Assembly: GCA_900552465.1 (NCBI GenBank)
Contig: URZO01000030.1
Coordinates: 1-39,806 of the forward strand
Reading direction: 5' to 3'
DNA length: 39,806 bases
Source of the DNA: an uncultured Parabacteroides sp.
GTDB lineage: Bacteria; Bacteroidota; Bacteroidia; Bacteroidales; Tannerellaceae
Shown here: in pieces, positions 10,701-18,802 of the stretch
Position numbering within the stretch: the first letter of the stretch is position 1
Layout of the letters: every line of letters starts with the position of its first letter
Notes under the pieces: model-generated
What the model saw: the letters and a program-made list of their open reading frames with translations, nothing else
Database searches by the model: none
Told to the model about the DNA's origin: nothing
Program-made: the position numbers and the translations under genes

Positions 10701-10860
10701 CGTACCGCAGGTAGACTATACCAATATGTGCATTGACAAAGTACAGATGGGATTGGGATGTATTACCAGCTGGGGTACACTTCCTCTGGAACAGTATCGT
10801 ATCCATTATGGAGATTATGAGTTCTCATTCATTATGAAACCGATCCAGTCAAATTTCTAA
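7762..10860 (+). CDS. exported glycoside hydrolase family 2 beta-galactosidase
   Basis: The 1032-residue protein has a signal peptide (MKLNVLAACCLSLLGTAAFA), so it acts in the periplasm or at the surface. Domain order fits large LacZ-type GH2 enzymes: sugar-binding jelly roll (about 50-230), two Ig-like domains, a TIM barrel, and the C-terminal Bgal small chain domain. The acid/base glutamate is E463 in SLGNEAG and the nucleophile is E526 in QCEYAHAMGNSEGG. 'RHEMDPDGG' and 'RTCHYPDN' are the usual LacZ landmarks. Length equals E. coli LacZ plus a leader. It shares a promoter with the upstream dehydrogenase. Other beta-linked sugars than galactose are possible in this family. Confidence 0.93.
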   Translation: MKLNVLAACCLSLLGTAAFAQKNEWRDPNVNEINRAPMHTNYFAYKNENSALKGCKESSENFMTLNGNWKFFWVKNADMRPTDFYQVNFNDKGWSDMKVPGLWELNGFGDPIYVNVGYPWRSQFKNNPPEVPTENNHVGSYRKEITVPADWKGKEIFAHFGSVTSNMYLWVNGQFVGYSEDSKLEAEFNLTKYLKPGKNLIAFQVFRWCDGTYLEDQDFLRLSGVGRDCYMYARNPKHIQDIRVTPDLDAQYKDATLNVSLNLKGSGTVDLKLLDKTGKEVATSSVKGSGKISTDMAVSNPEKWSAETPVLYTLTATLKDGNNTEVIPIKVGFRKIELKNSQILVNGQPVLFKGADRHEMDPDGGYVVSPERMIQDIKVMKEYNINAVRTCHYPDNNLWYDLCDQYGIYLVAEANVESHGMGYGDKTLAKNPLYAKAHLERNQRNVQRGYNHPSIIFWSLGNEAGMGPNFEACYTWIKNEDKTRAVQYEQARTSEFTDIYCPMYLNYERSEEYSKGNIDKPLIQCEYAHAMGNSEGGFKEYWDLIRKYPKYQGGFIWDFVDQSLRWKTKDGVPFYAYGGDWNRYDASDNNFMDNGLISPDRKPNPHMYEVGHIYQSIWATPSDLANGVINVYNENFFRDLSGYYAEWELLANGEVVQTGMIKDLEVAPQQTKSVKLNYSTEGICKCKELLLNVAFKLKKAETLLPAGYTVAKNQMAIRPYEAPKLDLQNKQQVNVATVVPTIKDNDVNYLIVEGENFRMDFNRHDGFLCRYDVNGMPMLKEDGKLTPNFWRAPTDNDMGANLQNKYAAWKEPGLKLTSLTNKTENGMVTVSAEYTMDAVKAKLYLTYTINNEGAVKVTQKMVADKSAEVSDMFRFGMQMQMPKCLDQINYYGRGPVENYSDRNNVTDLGNYKQTVDEQFYSYIRPQETGTKTDIRWWKQMNKGGNGLMFISEAPFSASALHYSIESLDDGAKKEQRHSELVPQVDYTNMCIDKVQMGLGCITSWGTLPLEQYRIHYGDYEFSFIMKPIQSNF

Positions 10861-10870
10861 ACATTTAATA

Positions 10871-10945
10871 AAAAGAGTACTTGTTTCCGTATTTCTTACG
10901 GGATTCAAAAGAACCGATATCCAAAGCGGGAGCAGGTACTCTTTT
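10871..10945 (+). terminator. probable terminator or long-range stem after the beta-galactosidase
   Basis: AAAAGAGTAC (10871-10880) pairs perfectly with GTACTCTTTT (10936-10945), and pairing can extend inward with a few G-U pairs. The closing strand ends in a T-run. The loop is long, so this could also be a structured 3' end. Confidence 0.45.
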
Positions 10946-11094
10946 ACAAAAATTGGTAAAAAAGTATAATCTCGGTGTATATTTCGTTAAATAGCTAACG
11001 CATGCTTTTATCTTATGTAGGAAATTATTACTTTTATTCCCGATTTTTAAATCTAATTCAAGACTAATAGTAAAATCGTTTACCATAAAAACAA
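10946..11094 (+). other. AT-rich leader before the cytochrome gene
   Basis: About 150 AT-rich bases lead to the cytochrome gene. I see no clean TAnnTTTG element, only a weak GTTA/TAAC inverted repeat around 10986-11000. A promoter is expected here because a possible terminator lies before it, but I cannot place it. Confidence 0.3.
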
Positions 11095-12681
11095 ATGGCT
11101 ACTAACAACAATTTGAATCGTTATCCTTCCGGGAAAAAAGGGAGATTTTTCAAAGGAAAAACCTTTATTCTTTTGCTTGGACTACTTCTCGGTGCTGGCA
11201 TTATGGTTGCCGTCTACAAGACATCCGTTTATTTCTCATCCGACGAATCGTGCATGATGTGCCATGTGCACCCCCATGCTGAAGACAGTTGGAAACTATC
11301 CAAACACGTAAATAACGGAAGTGGTGTTAAAACGCATTGCGTAGCTTGTCACCTTCCGCCCCAAAGTGATACGTGGAACCATTATACAGCCAAGGCTAAA
11401 TTAGGGCTGAAAGACGTATGGTCCTATATGACAAAAGACAGTGCTGATTTCGACTGGAACACCAAGTCTGAACTGGAGCATGCCGTTAAATATATACCGA
11501 ACGAATCTTGTAAGGAATGTCACCAGAATTTGTTTCCGGAAGGAATCAATCAGGATGGTATTACCGCACACCTTTATTATGATGAAAACGAAAAGAAACT
11601 GGATTTGCAATGCATCAGTTGTCACCTTGACGCAGGGCATTACAATCCGGATTATAAACATGGCAAATTAACAGGAATACCCGGTGCAAACACGACTGCG
11701 GCTGTAGATACCAGCTTGTATTTTAAGACAGCGACACCAGTTACCTCTTTTGCCGATTATACAGAACAAATCCCTGGAACTCCCGTTTCATTCAAGATGA
11801 TTGCCCTTCCGGGTGGAACATTTAAAATGGGTAGTACCAATAAGGAAGCGTTCCATAAAGAAGATGAAGCACCTGTACGCAACGTGACAGTCAGCCCGTT
11901 CTTTATGGCAGAAGTCGAAGTTACATGGGATCAGTATTGGTCATTCTATGGACAGACCATGAGTGAAGGACGTACTCCTCCTGAAACAGTATATGCAAAT
12001 AACAGCAATCCGGATGTTGATGCAATTTCCGGTCCGACTCCACCGTTCGGATTCCCGGATCAGGGTTGGGGTGGCGGCGATCGCCCGGCGATCACGATGA
12101 CTCATTATGCAGCTGAAACATTCTGCCAATGGTTGTCCAAGAAAACAGGAAAGAAATACCGTCTGCCGACCGAGGCGGAATGGGAATATGCAGCCCGTGG
12201 AGGAACGGAAACTCCTTACTTCTTCACCGGTAATCCGAAAGATTTTTCAGACCAGGGATTCTGGCGTAAGTTCTTTGATGCAAAAACAGACAGCATCAGT
12301 TCTTATGTTATTTACGTAAAGAACAGTAAGAACAGAACGCAGGAGCCAGGTGAGGTAAAAGCCAATCCGTTCGGTTTGAAGAATATGTTGGGTAATGTAA
12401 TGGAATATTGTGCTGATAAATACGATCCGCAGGCTTACAGCAAAGGAGGCGAAAGTGTAACAGACCCATTGGTTACAGAAGGTGAAGAATGGGTTGTACG
12501 CGGAGGTAACTATACTTCCGATGCAGCAGATGTCCGTTCTGCAGCCCGTGATTATACGAAGCATGATGCCTGGTTAAAAACAGACCCGCAACAACCGAAG
12601 AGTATCTGGTGGTATTCAGATATCCGCGGTATCGGTTTCCGTGTGGTTTGCGAACCGGACCCTGCAATTGGAGCTAAATAA
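11095..12681 (+). CDS. membrane tetraheme cytochrome c fused to an FGE-like domain
   Basis: This 528-residue protein joins two units. Residues 1-45 hold one membrane anchor of NapC/NirT/NrfH type. Four CxxCH haem sites follow at C53, C82, C139 and C173 (CMMCH, CVACH, CKECH, CISCH). Residues of about 230-525 form an FGE-sulfatase/SUMF1-like domain with 'PGGTFKMGS', 'RLPTEAEWEYAARGG', 'NVMEYCADKY' and a final 'GFRVVCEP'. The active-site cysteines of true formylglycine enzymes should lie in the segment after RGGN, but here it reads YTSDAADVRSAARDY, so sulfatase activation is unlikely; it resembles non-catalytic uses such as GldJ/GldK. The protein should face the periplasm and pass electrons between the quinone pool and exported partners encoded just downstream. 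Confidence 0.88.
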   Translation: MATNNNLNRYPSGKKGRFFKGKTFILLLGLLLGAGIMVAVYKTSVYFSSDESCMMCHVHPHAEDSWKLSKHVNNGSGVKTHCVACHLPPQSDTWNHYTAKAKLGLKDVWSYMTKDSADFDWNTKSELEHAVKYIPNESCKECHQNLFPEGINQDGITAHLYYDENEKKLDLQCISCHLDAGHYNPDYKHGKLTGIPGANTTAAVDTSLYFKTATPVTSFADYTEQIPGTPVSFKMIALPGGTFKMGSTNKEAFHKEDEAPVRNVTVSPFFMAEVEVTWDQYWSFYGQTMSEGRTPPETVYANNSNPDVDAISGPTPPFGFPDQGWGGGDRPAITMTHYAAETFCQWLSKKTGKKYRLPTEAEWEYAARGGTETPYFFTGNPKDFSDQGFWRKFFDAKTDSISSYVIYVKNSKNRTQEPGEVKANPFGLKNMLGNVMEYCADKYDPQAYSKGGESVTDPLVTEGEEWVVRGGNYTSDAADVRSAARDYTKHDAWLKTDPQQPKSIWWYSDIRGIGFRVVCEPDPAIGAK

Positions 12682-12715
12682 CAAATGTTTAATTGATACC
12701 TAAATTCACTATATC

Positions 12716-14110
12716 ATGAAGAAAGAAAACAGTATTAGCAGAAGATCTTTTTTGAAGAGTACAGCTATGGCCGGTGCACTGGGTGCTATCGGTACAGGTA
12801 GTGCAAGTGTATTAACCTCATGTGCCGGCGGCAGTGGCGAAAGTGCAGCAGCCAACAAGCCGTTAAAACAGCCCGGTACATATTATATCCCTGAATTGCC
12901 GGACTTGGCAACAGACGGAAAAGAACTGAAAGCCGGTGTTATCGGTTGCGGTGGACGTGGATCCGGTGCTGCTGAAAACTTCCTGGAAGCAGCTAATGGC
13001 GTAACAATCGTAGCATTGGCTGATACTTTCAAGGAACGCGTAGACGAATTGGCTGACAAATTGAAAGCAAAAGGTTGTGACATTCCTGCCGACAAACGTT
13101 TTGTCGGTTTAGATGCTTACAAACAACTGATCGATAGCGGTGTTGACGTGGTTATCGTAGCAACTCCTCCTGTATTCCGCCCGGTTCATTTCCAATATGC
13201 TGTAGAAAAAGGGAAACATTGCTTCCTGGAAAAACCGATTTGCGTAGACCCGGTAGGCTATCGTACAATTATGGCTACTGCAAAACAGGCACAGGCTAAA
13301 AACCTGTGTGTCGTAACAGGAACACAGCGTCATCACCAACGTAGCTATGTAGAATCTTACAAGAAGATCATGGAAGGTGCTATCGGTGAAATTACCGGCG
13401 GTGTTGTTTATTGGAATCAGAATATGCTTTGGTTCCGCGAACGTCAGAAAGACTGGAACGATTGCGAATATATGATCAAAGACTGGGTAAACTGGAAATG
13501 GTTATCCGGAGACCATATTGTAGAACAGCATGTACATAACATTGACGTATTTACATGGTTCAGCGGTTTAAAACCGGTTAAGGCTGTCGGTTTCGGTTCT
13601 CGTCATCGTCGTATTACAGGTGACCAGTATGATAACTTCAGCATTGACTTCACCATGGAAAATGGTATCCACATGCACAGTATGTGTCGCCAGATCGACG
13701 GTTGTGTAAACAATGTCAGCGAATTTATTCAGGGAACAAAAGGTACTTGGTCTACAGCTAACGGTGAAACAGTAATCAAAGACAATGCCGGTAATGTTGT
13801 TTGGAAATATGATTCAGACGCTGAAAAAGCAAACACAAAGCAGCAGAATCCGTATGTACTGGAACACGTAAACTGGATCAATTGTATCCGTGGCGGTAAG
13901 AAGATTGAACAGGCTTCCGAAACAGCTGTAGCTAATATGGCTGCCATCATGGGACGTGAATCAGCATATTCAGGAGCAGAAACAACATGGGATGCCATGA
14001 CTGCTTCACCTCTGGACTATACTCCGAAAGATTTGAATCTGGGTAAGATGGATATGAGTGGATTTACAGTTCCGGTTCCGGGCAAACCTCGTGAAGAAAA
14101 GAAGAAATAA
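12716..14110 (+). CDS. Tat-exported Gfo/Idh/MocA oxidoreductase lipoprotein
   Basis: The 464-residue product begins with a twin-arginine signal (SRRSFLK) and a lipobox (LTSC, Cys at about 36), so it is folded with cofactor in the cytoplasm and then anchored outside it. The Rossmann loop is GVIGCGGRGSGAAENF, the EKP motif is CFLEKPICVDP, and the catalytic region is 'EQHVHNIDVFTW'. Exported members of this family keep a tightly bound NAD(P), as in glucose-fructose oxidoreductase. It needs an electron partner or internal redox cycling, and the membrane cytochrome 34 bases upstream is the natural candidate. Related exported proteins in Bacteroidota act on sugars or glycosides, often at C3; the substrate here is inferred only. 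Confidence 0.88.
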   Translation: MKKENSISRRSFLKSTAMAGALGAIGTGSASVLTSCAGGSGESAAANKPLKQPGTYYIPELPDLATDGKELKAGVIGCGGRGSGAAENFLEAANGVTIVALADTFKERVDELADKLKAKGCDIPADKRFVGLDAYKQLIDSGVDVVIVATPPVFRPVHFQYAVEKGKHCFLEKPICVDPVGYRTIMATAKQAQAKNLCVVTGTQRHHQRSYVESYKKIMEGAIGEITGGVVYWNQNMLWFRERQKDWNDCEYMIKDWVNWKWLSGDHIVEQHVHNIDVFTWFSGLKPVKAVGFGSRHRRITGDQYDNFSIDFTMENGIHMHSMCRQIDGCVNNVSEFIQGTKGTWSTANGETVIKDNAGNVVWKYDSDAEKANTKQQNPYVLEHVNWINCIRGGKKIEQASETAVANMAAIMGRESAYSGAETTWDAMTASPLDYTPKDLNLGKMDMSGFTVPVPGKPREEKKK

Positions 14111-14113
14111 CAT

Positions 14114-15055
14114 ATGGCACTGAACAGAAGAAACTTTTTAAGAACAACTCTGGCAGGTGCGGCTGTTGCAGCCGGTAGTTCAGCCTTTGCTGCCTGTGGT
14201 GGCAAGGCTGCTCCGGCAGAAGGCTGTACTGCTGATAAAAAATCATGCCCCAACAACAAAGCCAAGTTAAATATATCCTTCCAGGAAGGCATTGCACCGG
14301 GTGAAAGCCTCAACGAAAAATTCGACCTCATGGAAAAATTGGGAGTTGTTGGTTTTGAACCGGGCGGACGTGGCTTGAAAGATCGTGTGAAGGAGATCAA
14401 GGATGCTTTAAACGGGCGCAACATCAAGGTGAGTGCGATCTGTGCCGGCTTTCAGGGTTTCATCCTCTCTACTGATCCGGCTATCCGCAAGCAGTGTATG
14501 GACACGATGAAGGAAATCATTGCTCCCGCCGGAGAACTGGGTTCTGTCGGTGTGATTATCGTTCCAGCATTCAATGGACAGAAACCGGTAATGGATCATA
14601 CGCAGGAAACACGCGACTTCTTGTGCGAACAGTTCAACGAAATGGGGAACTTCGCTAAAGAACACGGTACTACGGTGATTTTTGAACCGCTGAACAGAAA
14701 AGAAGCCTTCTACCTTCGCCAGGTAGCTGATGCAGCATCTATCTGCCGCGATATCAACAATCCGGGCGTACGCTGTATGGGTGACTTCTGGCACATGACA
14801 TGGGAAGAGACAAGCGACATGGGCGCTTTCCTTTCAGCCGGAGACTACCTGCAACACGTACATGTTGCCAGCCGTAAACGCCGCAGCATGCCGGGTGAAG
14901 ACGGAGACGCAGACAACTATGTAAACGGCTTCAGAGGTTTGAAGATGTTAGGCTACGATAAATATGTAAGTTTCGAATGCGGATGCCAGGGTGACCGGAA
15001 TGTTTTGGTTCCCGCCGCAGTTGAATTATTACGTAAACAATGGGAAGAAGCATAA
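14114..15055 (+). CDS. Tat-exported TIM-barrel (sugar isomerase/epimerase-like) lipoprotein
   Basis: The 313-residue protein has a Tat signal (RRNFLR) with a lipobox (FAAC). The body is an AP-endonuclease-2/xylose-isomerase-like TIM barrel. Likely metal ligands are E191 (FEPLNR), D224 (MGDFWHM), H250 (HVHVASRKR) and E288 (FECGCQG). The gene starts three bases after the oxidoreductase stop. Cytoplasmic relatives are sugar isomerases, epimerases or hydroxypyruvate isomerases; exported ones beside Gfo/Idh/MocA proteins have been linked to 3-keto-glycoside chemistry. An epimerase or a 3-keto-glycoside lyase working on the product of the neighbouring oxidoreductase would fit. Which reaction applies cannot be read from sequence. 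Confidence 0.85.
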   Translation: MALNRRNFLRTTLAGAAVAAGSSAFAACGGKAAPAEGCTADKKSCPNNKAKLNISFQEGIAPGESLNEKFDLMEKLGVVGFEPGGRGLKDRVKEIKDALNGRNIKVSAICAGFQGFILSTDPAIRKQCMDTMKEIIAPAGELGSVGVIIVPAFNGQKPVMDHTQETRDFLCEQFNEMGNFAKEHGTTVIFEPLNRKEAFYLRQVADAASICRDINNPGVRCMGDFWHMTWEETSDMGAFLSAGDYLQHVHVASRKRRSMPGEDGDADNYVNGFRGLKMLGYDKYVSFECGCQGDRNVLVPAAVELLRKQWEEA

Positions 15056-15058
15056 AAT

Positions 15059-15769
15059 ATGCCATTAGTATATCCTAATATGCAAATGAGTGAGGTGGTG
15101 GAAGAGCATCCCTCACTCATTCCTGTTATTAACCGGTTTGGAATCCGCCTGGGATTGGGCGACAAATCGGTCAAAACGATTTGTGAAGAACATCAACTGG
15201 ACACCGATTTCCTGTTGACAGTGATCAATACATTTCTCAATGAAGAATATTTTCCGGAGAAGAAGCTGCAAACGTTCCACACTTCGCAGATCATCGATTA
15301 CCTGACAAAGACCAACCAATATTACCAGCGTTACCAGATCCCGAATATAGAAAGGCACCTCGGTTCATTCATCTCGATGAGTACACCGGGCAATAACACG
15401 CTTAACCTGATCGGGAAATTCTTCTCTTCTTTCAAGGAGGAACTGACGTCGCGCATAGAGAAAGACGAACAGGTCTGGTTCCCTTATTGCCTGTCATTAA
15501 GCGAGCGGTTGAAAGACTATCAGTCATCCGGACAAGTCGAAGCCCTTCATTTGGGTTCCGAACAACGGTTGGAAGATCCGATAGAGGCATTGCTGGCTGA
15601 TTTGAAAAGCATCATGATCAAGCATCTGTCCGGCGATTATAATGAGAACCTGTGTTACGCCGTAATATTTGCCGTCAGCAGTTTGGAAAAAGACATCAAA
15701 CAACACAACCGCATCCGTTACCGGATACTGACTCCTATGGTTTCTGCAATGGAAAAGCTGTGTATTTAA
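15059..15769 (+). CDS. hemerythrin-like (ScdA/YtfE-related) protein with altered ligands
   Basis: This 236-residue cytosolic protein has an N-terminal ScdA-like segment (about 5-60) and a helical bundle like the HHE hemerythrin domain. Where the family usually has its early histidine pair I see 'KTNQYYQRYQIPNIERHL' (N in place of one His), and the usual HxxxEExxxFP reads RIEKDEQVWFP (R for His). A later 'DIKQH' is kept. A normal di-iron site is therefore doubtful, although this alignment was made by eye. Relatives repair iron-sulfur clusters after nitric oxide or oxidative stress. It starts three bases after the TIM-barrel stop and is followed 13 bases later by a LuxR-type regulator, so it may be a sensor partner for it. 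Confidence 0.72.
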   Translation: MPLVYPNMQMSEVVEEHPSLIPVINRFGIRLGLGDKSVKTICEEHQLDTDFLLTVINTFLNEEYFPEKKLQTFHTSQIIDYLTKTNQYYQRYQIPNIERHLGSFISMSTPGNNTLNLIGKFFSSFKEELTSRIEKDEQVWFPYCLSLSERLKDYQSSGQVEALHLGSEQRLEDPIEALLADLKSIMIKHLSGDYNENLCYAVIFAVSSLEKDIKQHNRIRYRILTPMVSAMEKLCI

Positions 15770-15782
15770 CAAATTCAACCGG

Positions 15783-16361
15783 ATGCACCGCAACAAACAA
15801 ATAGCAATCATACTATCCGATACGCTGCAAAGTACCGGTCTGCAAAGTATGCTGACCGACTATTTTCCTCCGGTAGAAATCAGCCACTATCCTACATTTG
15901 AAGCTTTATCGACTTCCGGGAACGACACATTCGATTACTACTTTACAAATTCCACCCTCTTTGTCCTGAACGCAGATTTCTTCCTTCCCCGCCGCAGCAA
16001 GACAATGATCCTCATAGACGGAACAGAAGGCGAAGGCGGCCTGTCAACCACGAATCATATTACAATCAAAGCGTCGCAGGAGATTATCATCGAACAGCTG
16101 GAACAACTATTCGCAGGCGACAACAACAGCTATCCCGGCGAGAACAACAAAGATCTGTCTATCCGCGAAACGGATGTCCTCCAACTGATCGTCAAAGGCA
16201 GCACGAACAAGGAGATAGCCGACCGGCTGAACATCAGCCTTAACACCGTACTCACCCACCGCAAAAACATCACAACCAAACTCGGCATCAAGACAGTATC
16301 AGGACTCACCTTCTATGCCATCATGAACGGTATTATCTCGGGTGACGAGATAGAGCTTTAA
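15783..16361 (+). CDS. LuxR-type transcription regulator
   Basis: The 192-residue protein has a C-terminal LuxR/FixJ helix-turn-helix at about 123-185 ('LSIRETDVLQLIVKGSTNKE', then 'NISLNTVLTHRKNITTKLGI'). The N-terminal 110 residues look like a worn receiver domain: the order of strands fits, but I see no clear acidic pocket with a phosphoacceptor aspartate and lysine, so it may sense through a partner instead of phosphorylation. It sits between the hemerythrin-like gene and two TonB receptors, and a perfect 8-bp-arm inverted repeat lies 14 bases after its stop, near the receptor promoter. Control of the receptor/haem genes downstream is my inference. Confidence 0.85.
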   Translation: MHRNKQIAIILSDTLQSTGLQSMLTDYFPPVEISHYPTFEALSTSGNDTFDYYFTNSTLFVLNADFFLPRRSKTMILIDGTEGEGGLSTTNHITIKASQEIIIEQLEQLFAGDNNSYPGENNKDLSIRETDVLQLIVKGSTNKEIADRLNISLNTVLTHRKNITTKLGIKTVSGLTFYAIMNGIISGDEIEL

Positions 16362-16375
16362 AATTGAAAATTGAA

Positions 16376-16395
16376 AATCACTATATGTAGTGATT
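16376..16395. promoter_or_regulatory. perfect inverted repeat, candidate operator
   Basis: AATCACTA and TAGTGATT flank TATG. The right arm runs into the -33 element of the receptor promoter, a good place for a regulator to bind. It lacks a T-tract, so a terminator is less likely. Confidence 0.5.
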
Positions 16396-16424
16396 GATTC
16401 CTTTGAATCTTTCTTGTTCCTTTG
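16394..16424 (+). promoter_or_regulatory. probable promoter for the tandem receptor/haem operon
   Basis: TTG at 16394-16396 and TTCCTTTG at 16417-16424 (one mismatch to TAnnTTTG) are 20 bases apart. The first receptor starts 35 bases further on. Confidence 0.45.
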
Positions 16425-16459
16425 TAATCGTAAAATACTAATAGTTTACTATAAATACG

Positions 16460-18790
16460 ATGAATCAACGCTACTTGTATGTTCTTATTGCAGGCTCACT
16501 TATCGGTTTGCAGCCGTTAAAAGCCGAACGAGTAAATGTGAATGTAAATGCAAACGACACGATTAAGACCTACAATATCGGTGAGGTCGTTATCACCTCG
16601 TCGACAAAGGAAACGAATGACCTGCGGCTACTTCCCGGAGCCGTTTCCATCCTCTCGCCACAGGCAATAGCAGCACGCCAGATAGACGCCCTGAAGGACA
16701 TCAGCGCATTTGTCCCCAACCTGTACATGCCGGATTACGGGTCAAAAATGACCTCAGCCATCTATATCCGCGGGATCGGGGCTCGAAGCAGCGGGCAATC
16801 CATCGGGCTTTATGTAGACAATGTCCCCTATCTGGATAAAAGCGCCTTCGACTTCGAGCTGAACGACATCCAGCGTATCGAAGTCCTCCGCGGTCCGCAG
16901 GGAACCCTTTACGGTCGTAATGCGATGGGAGGGATCGTCAACATCTACACCCTCTCGCCCTTCACCTACCAGGGGACGAAGATTTCCATGTCGATGGGTA
17001 ACTACGGAGCGGCCAAAGCAAAGTTCTCGCAATACAGCAAGCTCGGCGAAAACGTCGGCATCTCGGTCAACGGCTATTATGACCGGAACGACGGCTTCTT
17101 CGTCAACGAATATGACAACAGCAAAGCAGACAAAGAGGAATCTGCCGGCGGCCGGTTCAAGCTGGACTGGCTTATCAGCGACCGGCTGAAGGCCCAATAT
17201 ACGTTCAACTACGATTATGTGACCCAAAAGGCTTTCCCTTACGGACAATACGATCCGGCAACCGGAGTCGTACAGCCGATCCGCATCAACGACCCGAGCT
17301 CCTACTGGCGCCGGACGCTCAACAACAGCCTGTATCTGGAATGGAAAGCGGACCGCTTCACCCTCTCCTCCACCACCGCCTACCAGTATCTGAAAGACGA
17401 CATGAAGATGGACCAGGATTACACGGAACTCTCCATATTCACCCTCAACCAGAAACAAAAGCAATATGCATGGAGCGAAGAGCTGGCAATCAAATCGAAC
17501 ACAAAAAGCAATTACCAGTGGAGTTTCGGAGCATACGGCTTCTACAACAGCCTGAACACTGACGGCCCGGTCATCTTCAAAGAGGACGGGCTCAGCGGTA
17601 TCCTGCAAAAAGCATTCGACGACATGCTGGCCAATAACCCGAGAGCGCCCAAGCTGACAGTCATGGGAGACGAGTTGAACCAAATCTACTTCCCCGGCAA
17701 CTTCGACACCCCGACATACGGGTTCGCGGCTTTCCACCAGTCGACCTACAATAACCTGTTCGTAGAAGGGCTTTCCATTACGGCCGGCATCCGCTTAGAT
17801 TACGAAAAGGCAAAGCTGACCTACCACTCGGCCGTCGACAGCATGAAGATCGGCGTACAAATGGGGCCGATGAACATGACGTTGCCCGTCAACACGGTGA
17901 TGGACGGAAGCATCTCGCAGGATTTCCTCCAGGTGCTGCCGAAAGTATCGCTGCGCTACCAGTGCACACCCGGAACATTCACCTACGTCTCCGTTGCCAA
18001 AGGATACAAGACGGGAGGATACAACGTCCAGATGTTCGGCGACCTCGTCCAGGCGGAGGCACAATACGAGCTACAATCGAAATTCATGCCCGACGAAGCC
18101 AAAAAGCCGGGCGACGTGAAAGACGTCGCCTCCTACAAACCCGAACACAGCTGGAACTACGAAGCCGGCATCCGCAGCGAACTGGTCAAAAACCGGTTGA
18201 GCGCGGAACTGACATTATTCTATATGGACATCCGCGACATCCAGCTGACGAGTTTCGCCGAGAACGGTAGCGGCCGCCTGATCACCAACGGAGGTAAGGC
18301 GAACAGCTACGGCGTGGAGTTGAGTCTCCGGAGCCGGATCACGGACGGGCTGACGGCAGACCTCAACTACGGTTTCACGCGCGCCACCTTCCGCGATTAC
18401 GTCTTCACCGACAAAGACGAGCACAGCCAGATCGTCGAAACCGACTGCAAGGACAACTACATTCCCTACACCCCGCGCCATACGGTCAGCTTAGGACTGC
18501 AATACACGAAACTGCTGCACAACAAGCCGGTCGACCAGTTCACCGCCTCCGCCCAATTCACCGGAGCCGGCAAGATCTTCTGGACGGAGAAGAACGACAT
18601 CAGCCAGCCCTTCTACGGCCTGCTGAGCGCAAAAGTCGGTGTCCGCAAAGGGATCGTAAACCTGAACCTGTGGAGCAGGAACATCACCAATACAGATTAT
18701 CAGGCATTCTATTTCGAGTCGTTCAACCGTTCGTTCATCCAGAAAGGCAAGCCCTTCCAGATCGGCGGCGAAATTGTGGTATCATTTTGA
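16460..18790 (+). CDS. TonB-dependent receptor, siderophore/porphyrin-type, copy 1
   Basis: The 776-residue receptor has a signal peptide (to about residue 23), a TonB box region near 'TYNIGEVVITSS', a plug with 'GLYVDNVPYLDKSAFDFEL' and 'VLRGPQGTLYGRNAMGG', and a barrel ending in VSF. It has no STN or carboxypeptidase-like domain and no SusD partner, which sets it apart from polysaccharide receptors and close to iron-siderophore/haem-type transporters. The next gene is a clear paralog starting 12 bases after the stop. The LuxR gene upstream and the permease, HemN and HemG downstream suggest a tetrapyrrole or iron ligand. Base composition is richer in G and C than the Tat enzyme genes before it. 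Confidence 0.9.
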   Translation: MNQRYLYVLIAGSLIGLQPLKAERVNVNVNANDTIKTYNIGEVVITSSTKETNDLRLLPGAVSILSPQAIAARQIDALKDISAFVPNLYMPDYGSKMTSAIYIRGIGARSSGQSIGLYVDNVPYLDKSAFDFELNDIQRIEVLRGPQGTLYGRNAMGGIVNIYTLSPFTYQGTKISMSMGNYGAAKAKFSQYSKLGENVGISVNGYYDRNDGFFVNEYDNSKADKEESAGGRFKLDWLISDRLKAQYTFNYDYVTQKAFPYGQYDPATGVVQPIRINDPSSYWRRTLNNSLYLEWKADRFTLSSTTAYQYLKDDMKMDQDYTELSIFTLNQKQKQYAWSEELAIKSNTKSNYQWSFGAYGFYNSLNTDGPVIFKEDGLSGILQKAFDDMLANNPRAPKLTVMGDELNQIYFPGNFDTPTYGFAAFHQSTYNNLFVEGLSITAGIRLDYEKAKLTYHSAVDSMKIGVQMGPMNMTLPVNTVMDGSISQDFLQVLPKVSLRYQCTPGTFTYVSVAKGYKTGGYNVQMFGDLVQAEAQYELQSKFMPDEAKKPGDVKDVASYKPEHSWNYEAGIRSELVKNRLSAELTLFYMDIRDIQLTSFAENGSGRLITNGGKANSYGVELSLRSRITDGLTADLNYGFTRATFRDYVFTDKDEHSQIVETDCKDNYIPYTPRHTVSLGLQYTKLLHNKPVDQFTASAQFTGAGKIFWTEKNDISQPFYGLLSAKVGVRKGIVNLNLWSRNITNTDYQAFYFESFNRSFIQKGKPFQIGGEIVVSF

Positions 18791-18802
18791 TAATACATCC
18801 AT

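Noticed and set aside
11791..12681. active sulfatase-activating enzyme for the sulfatase at the window end
   Set aside because: The segment where the catalytic cysteines belong (after RGGN) contains none.
16754..17737. 327-codon open frame on the minus strand
   Set aside because: It lies opposite the plug and barrel of receptor copy 1, which has clear motifs; no protein features are seen in the antisense product.
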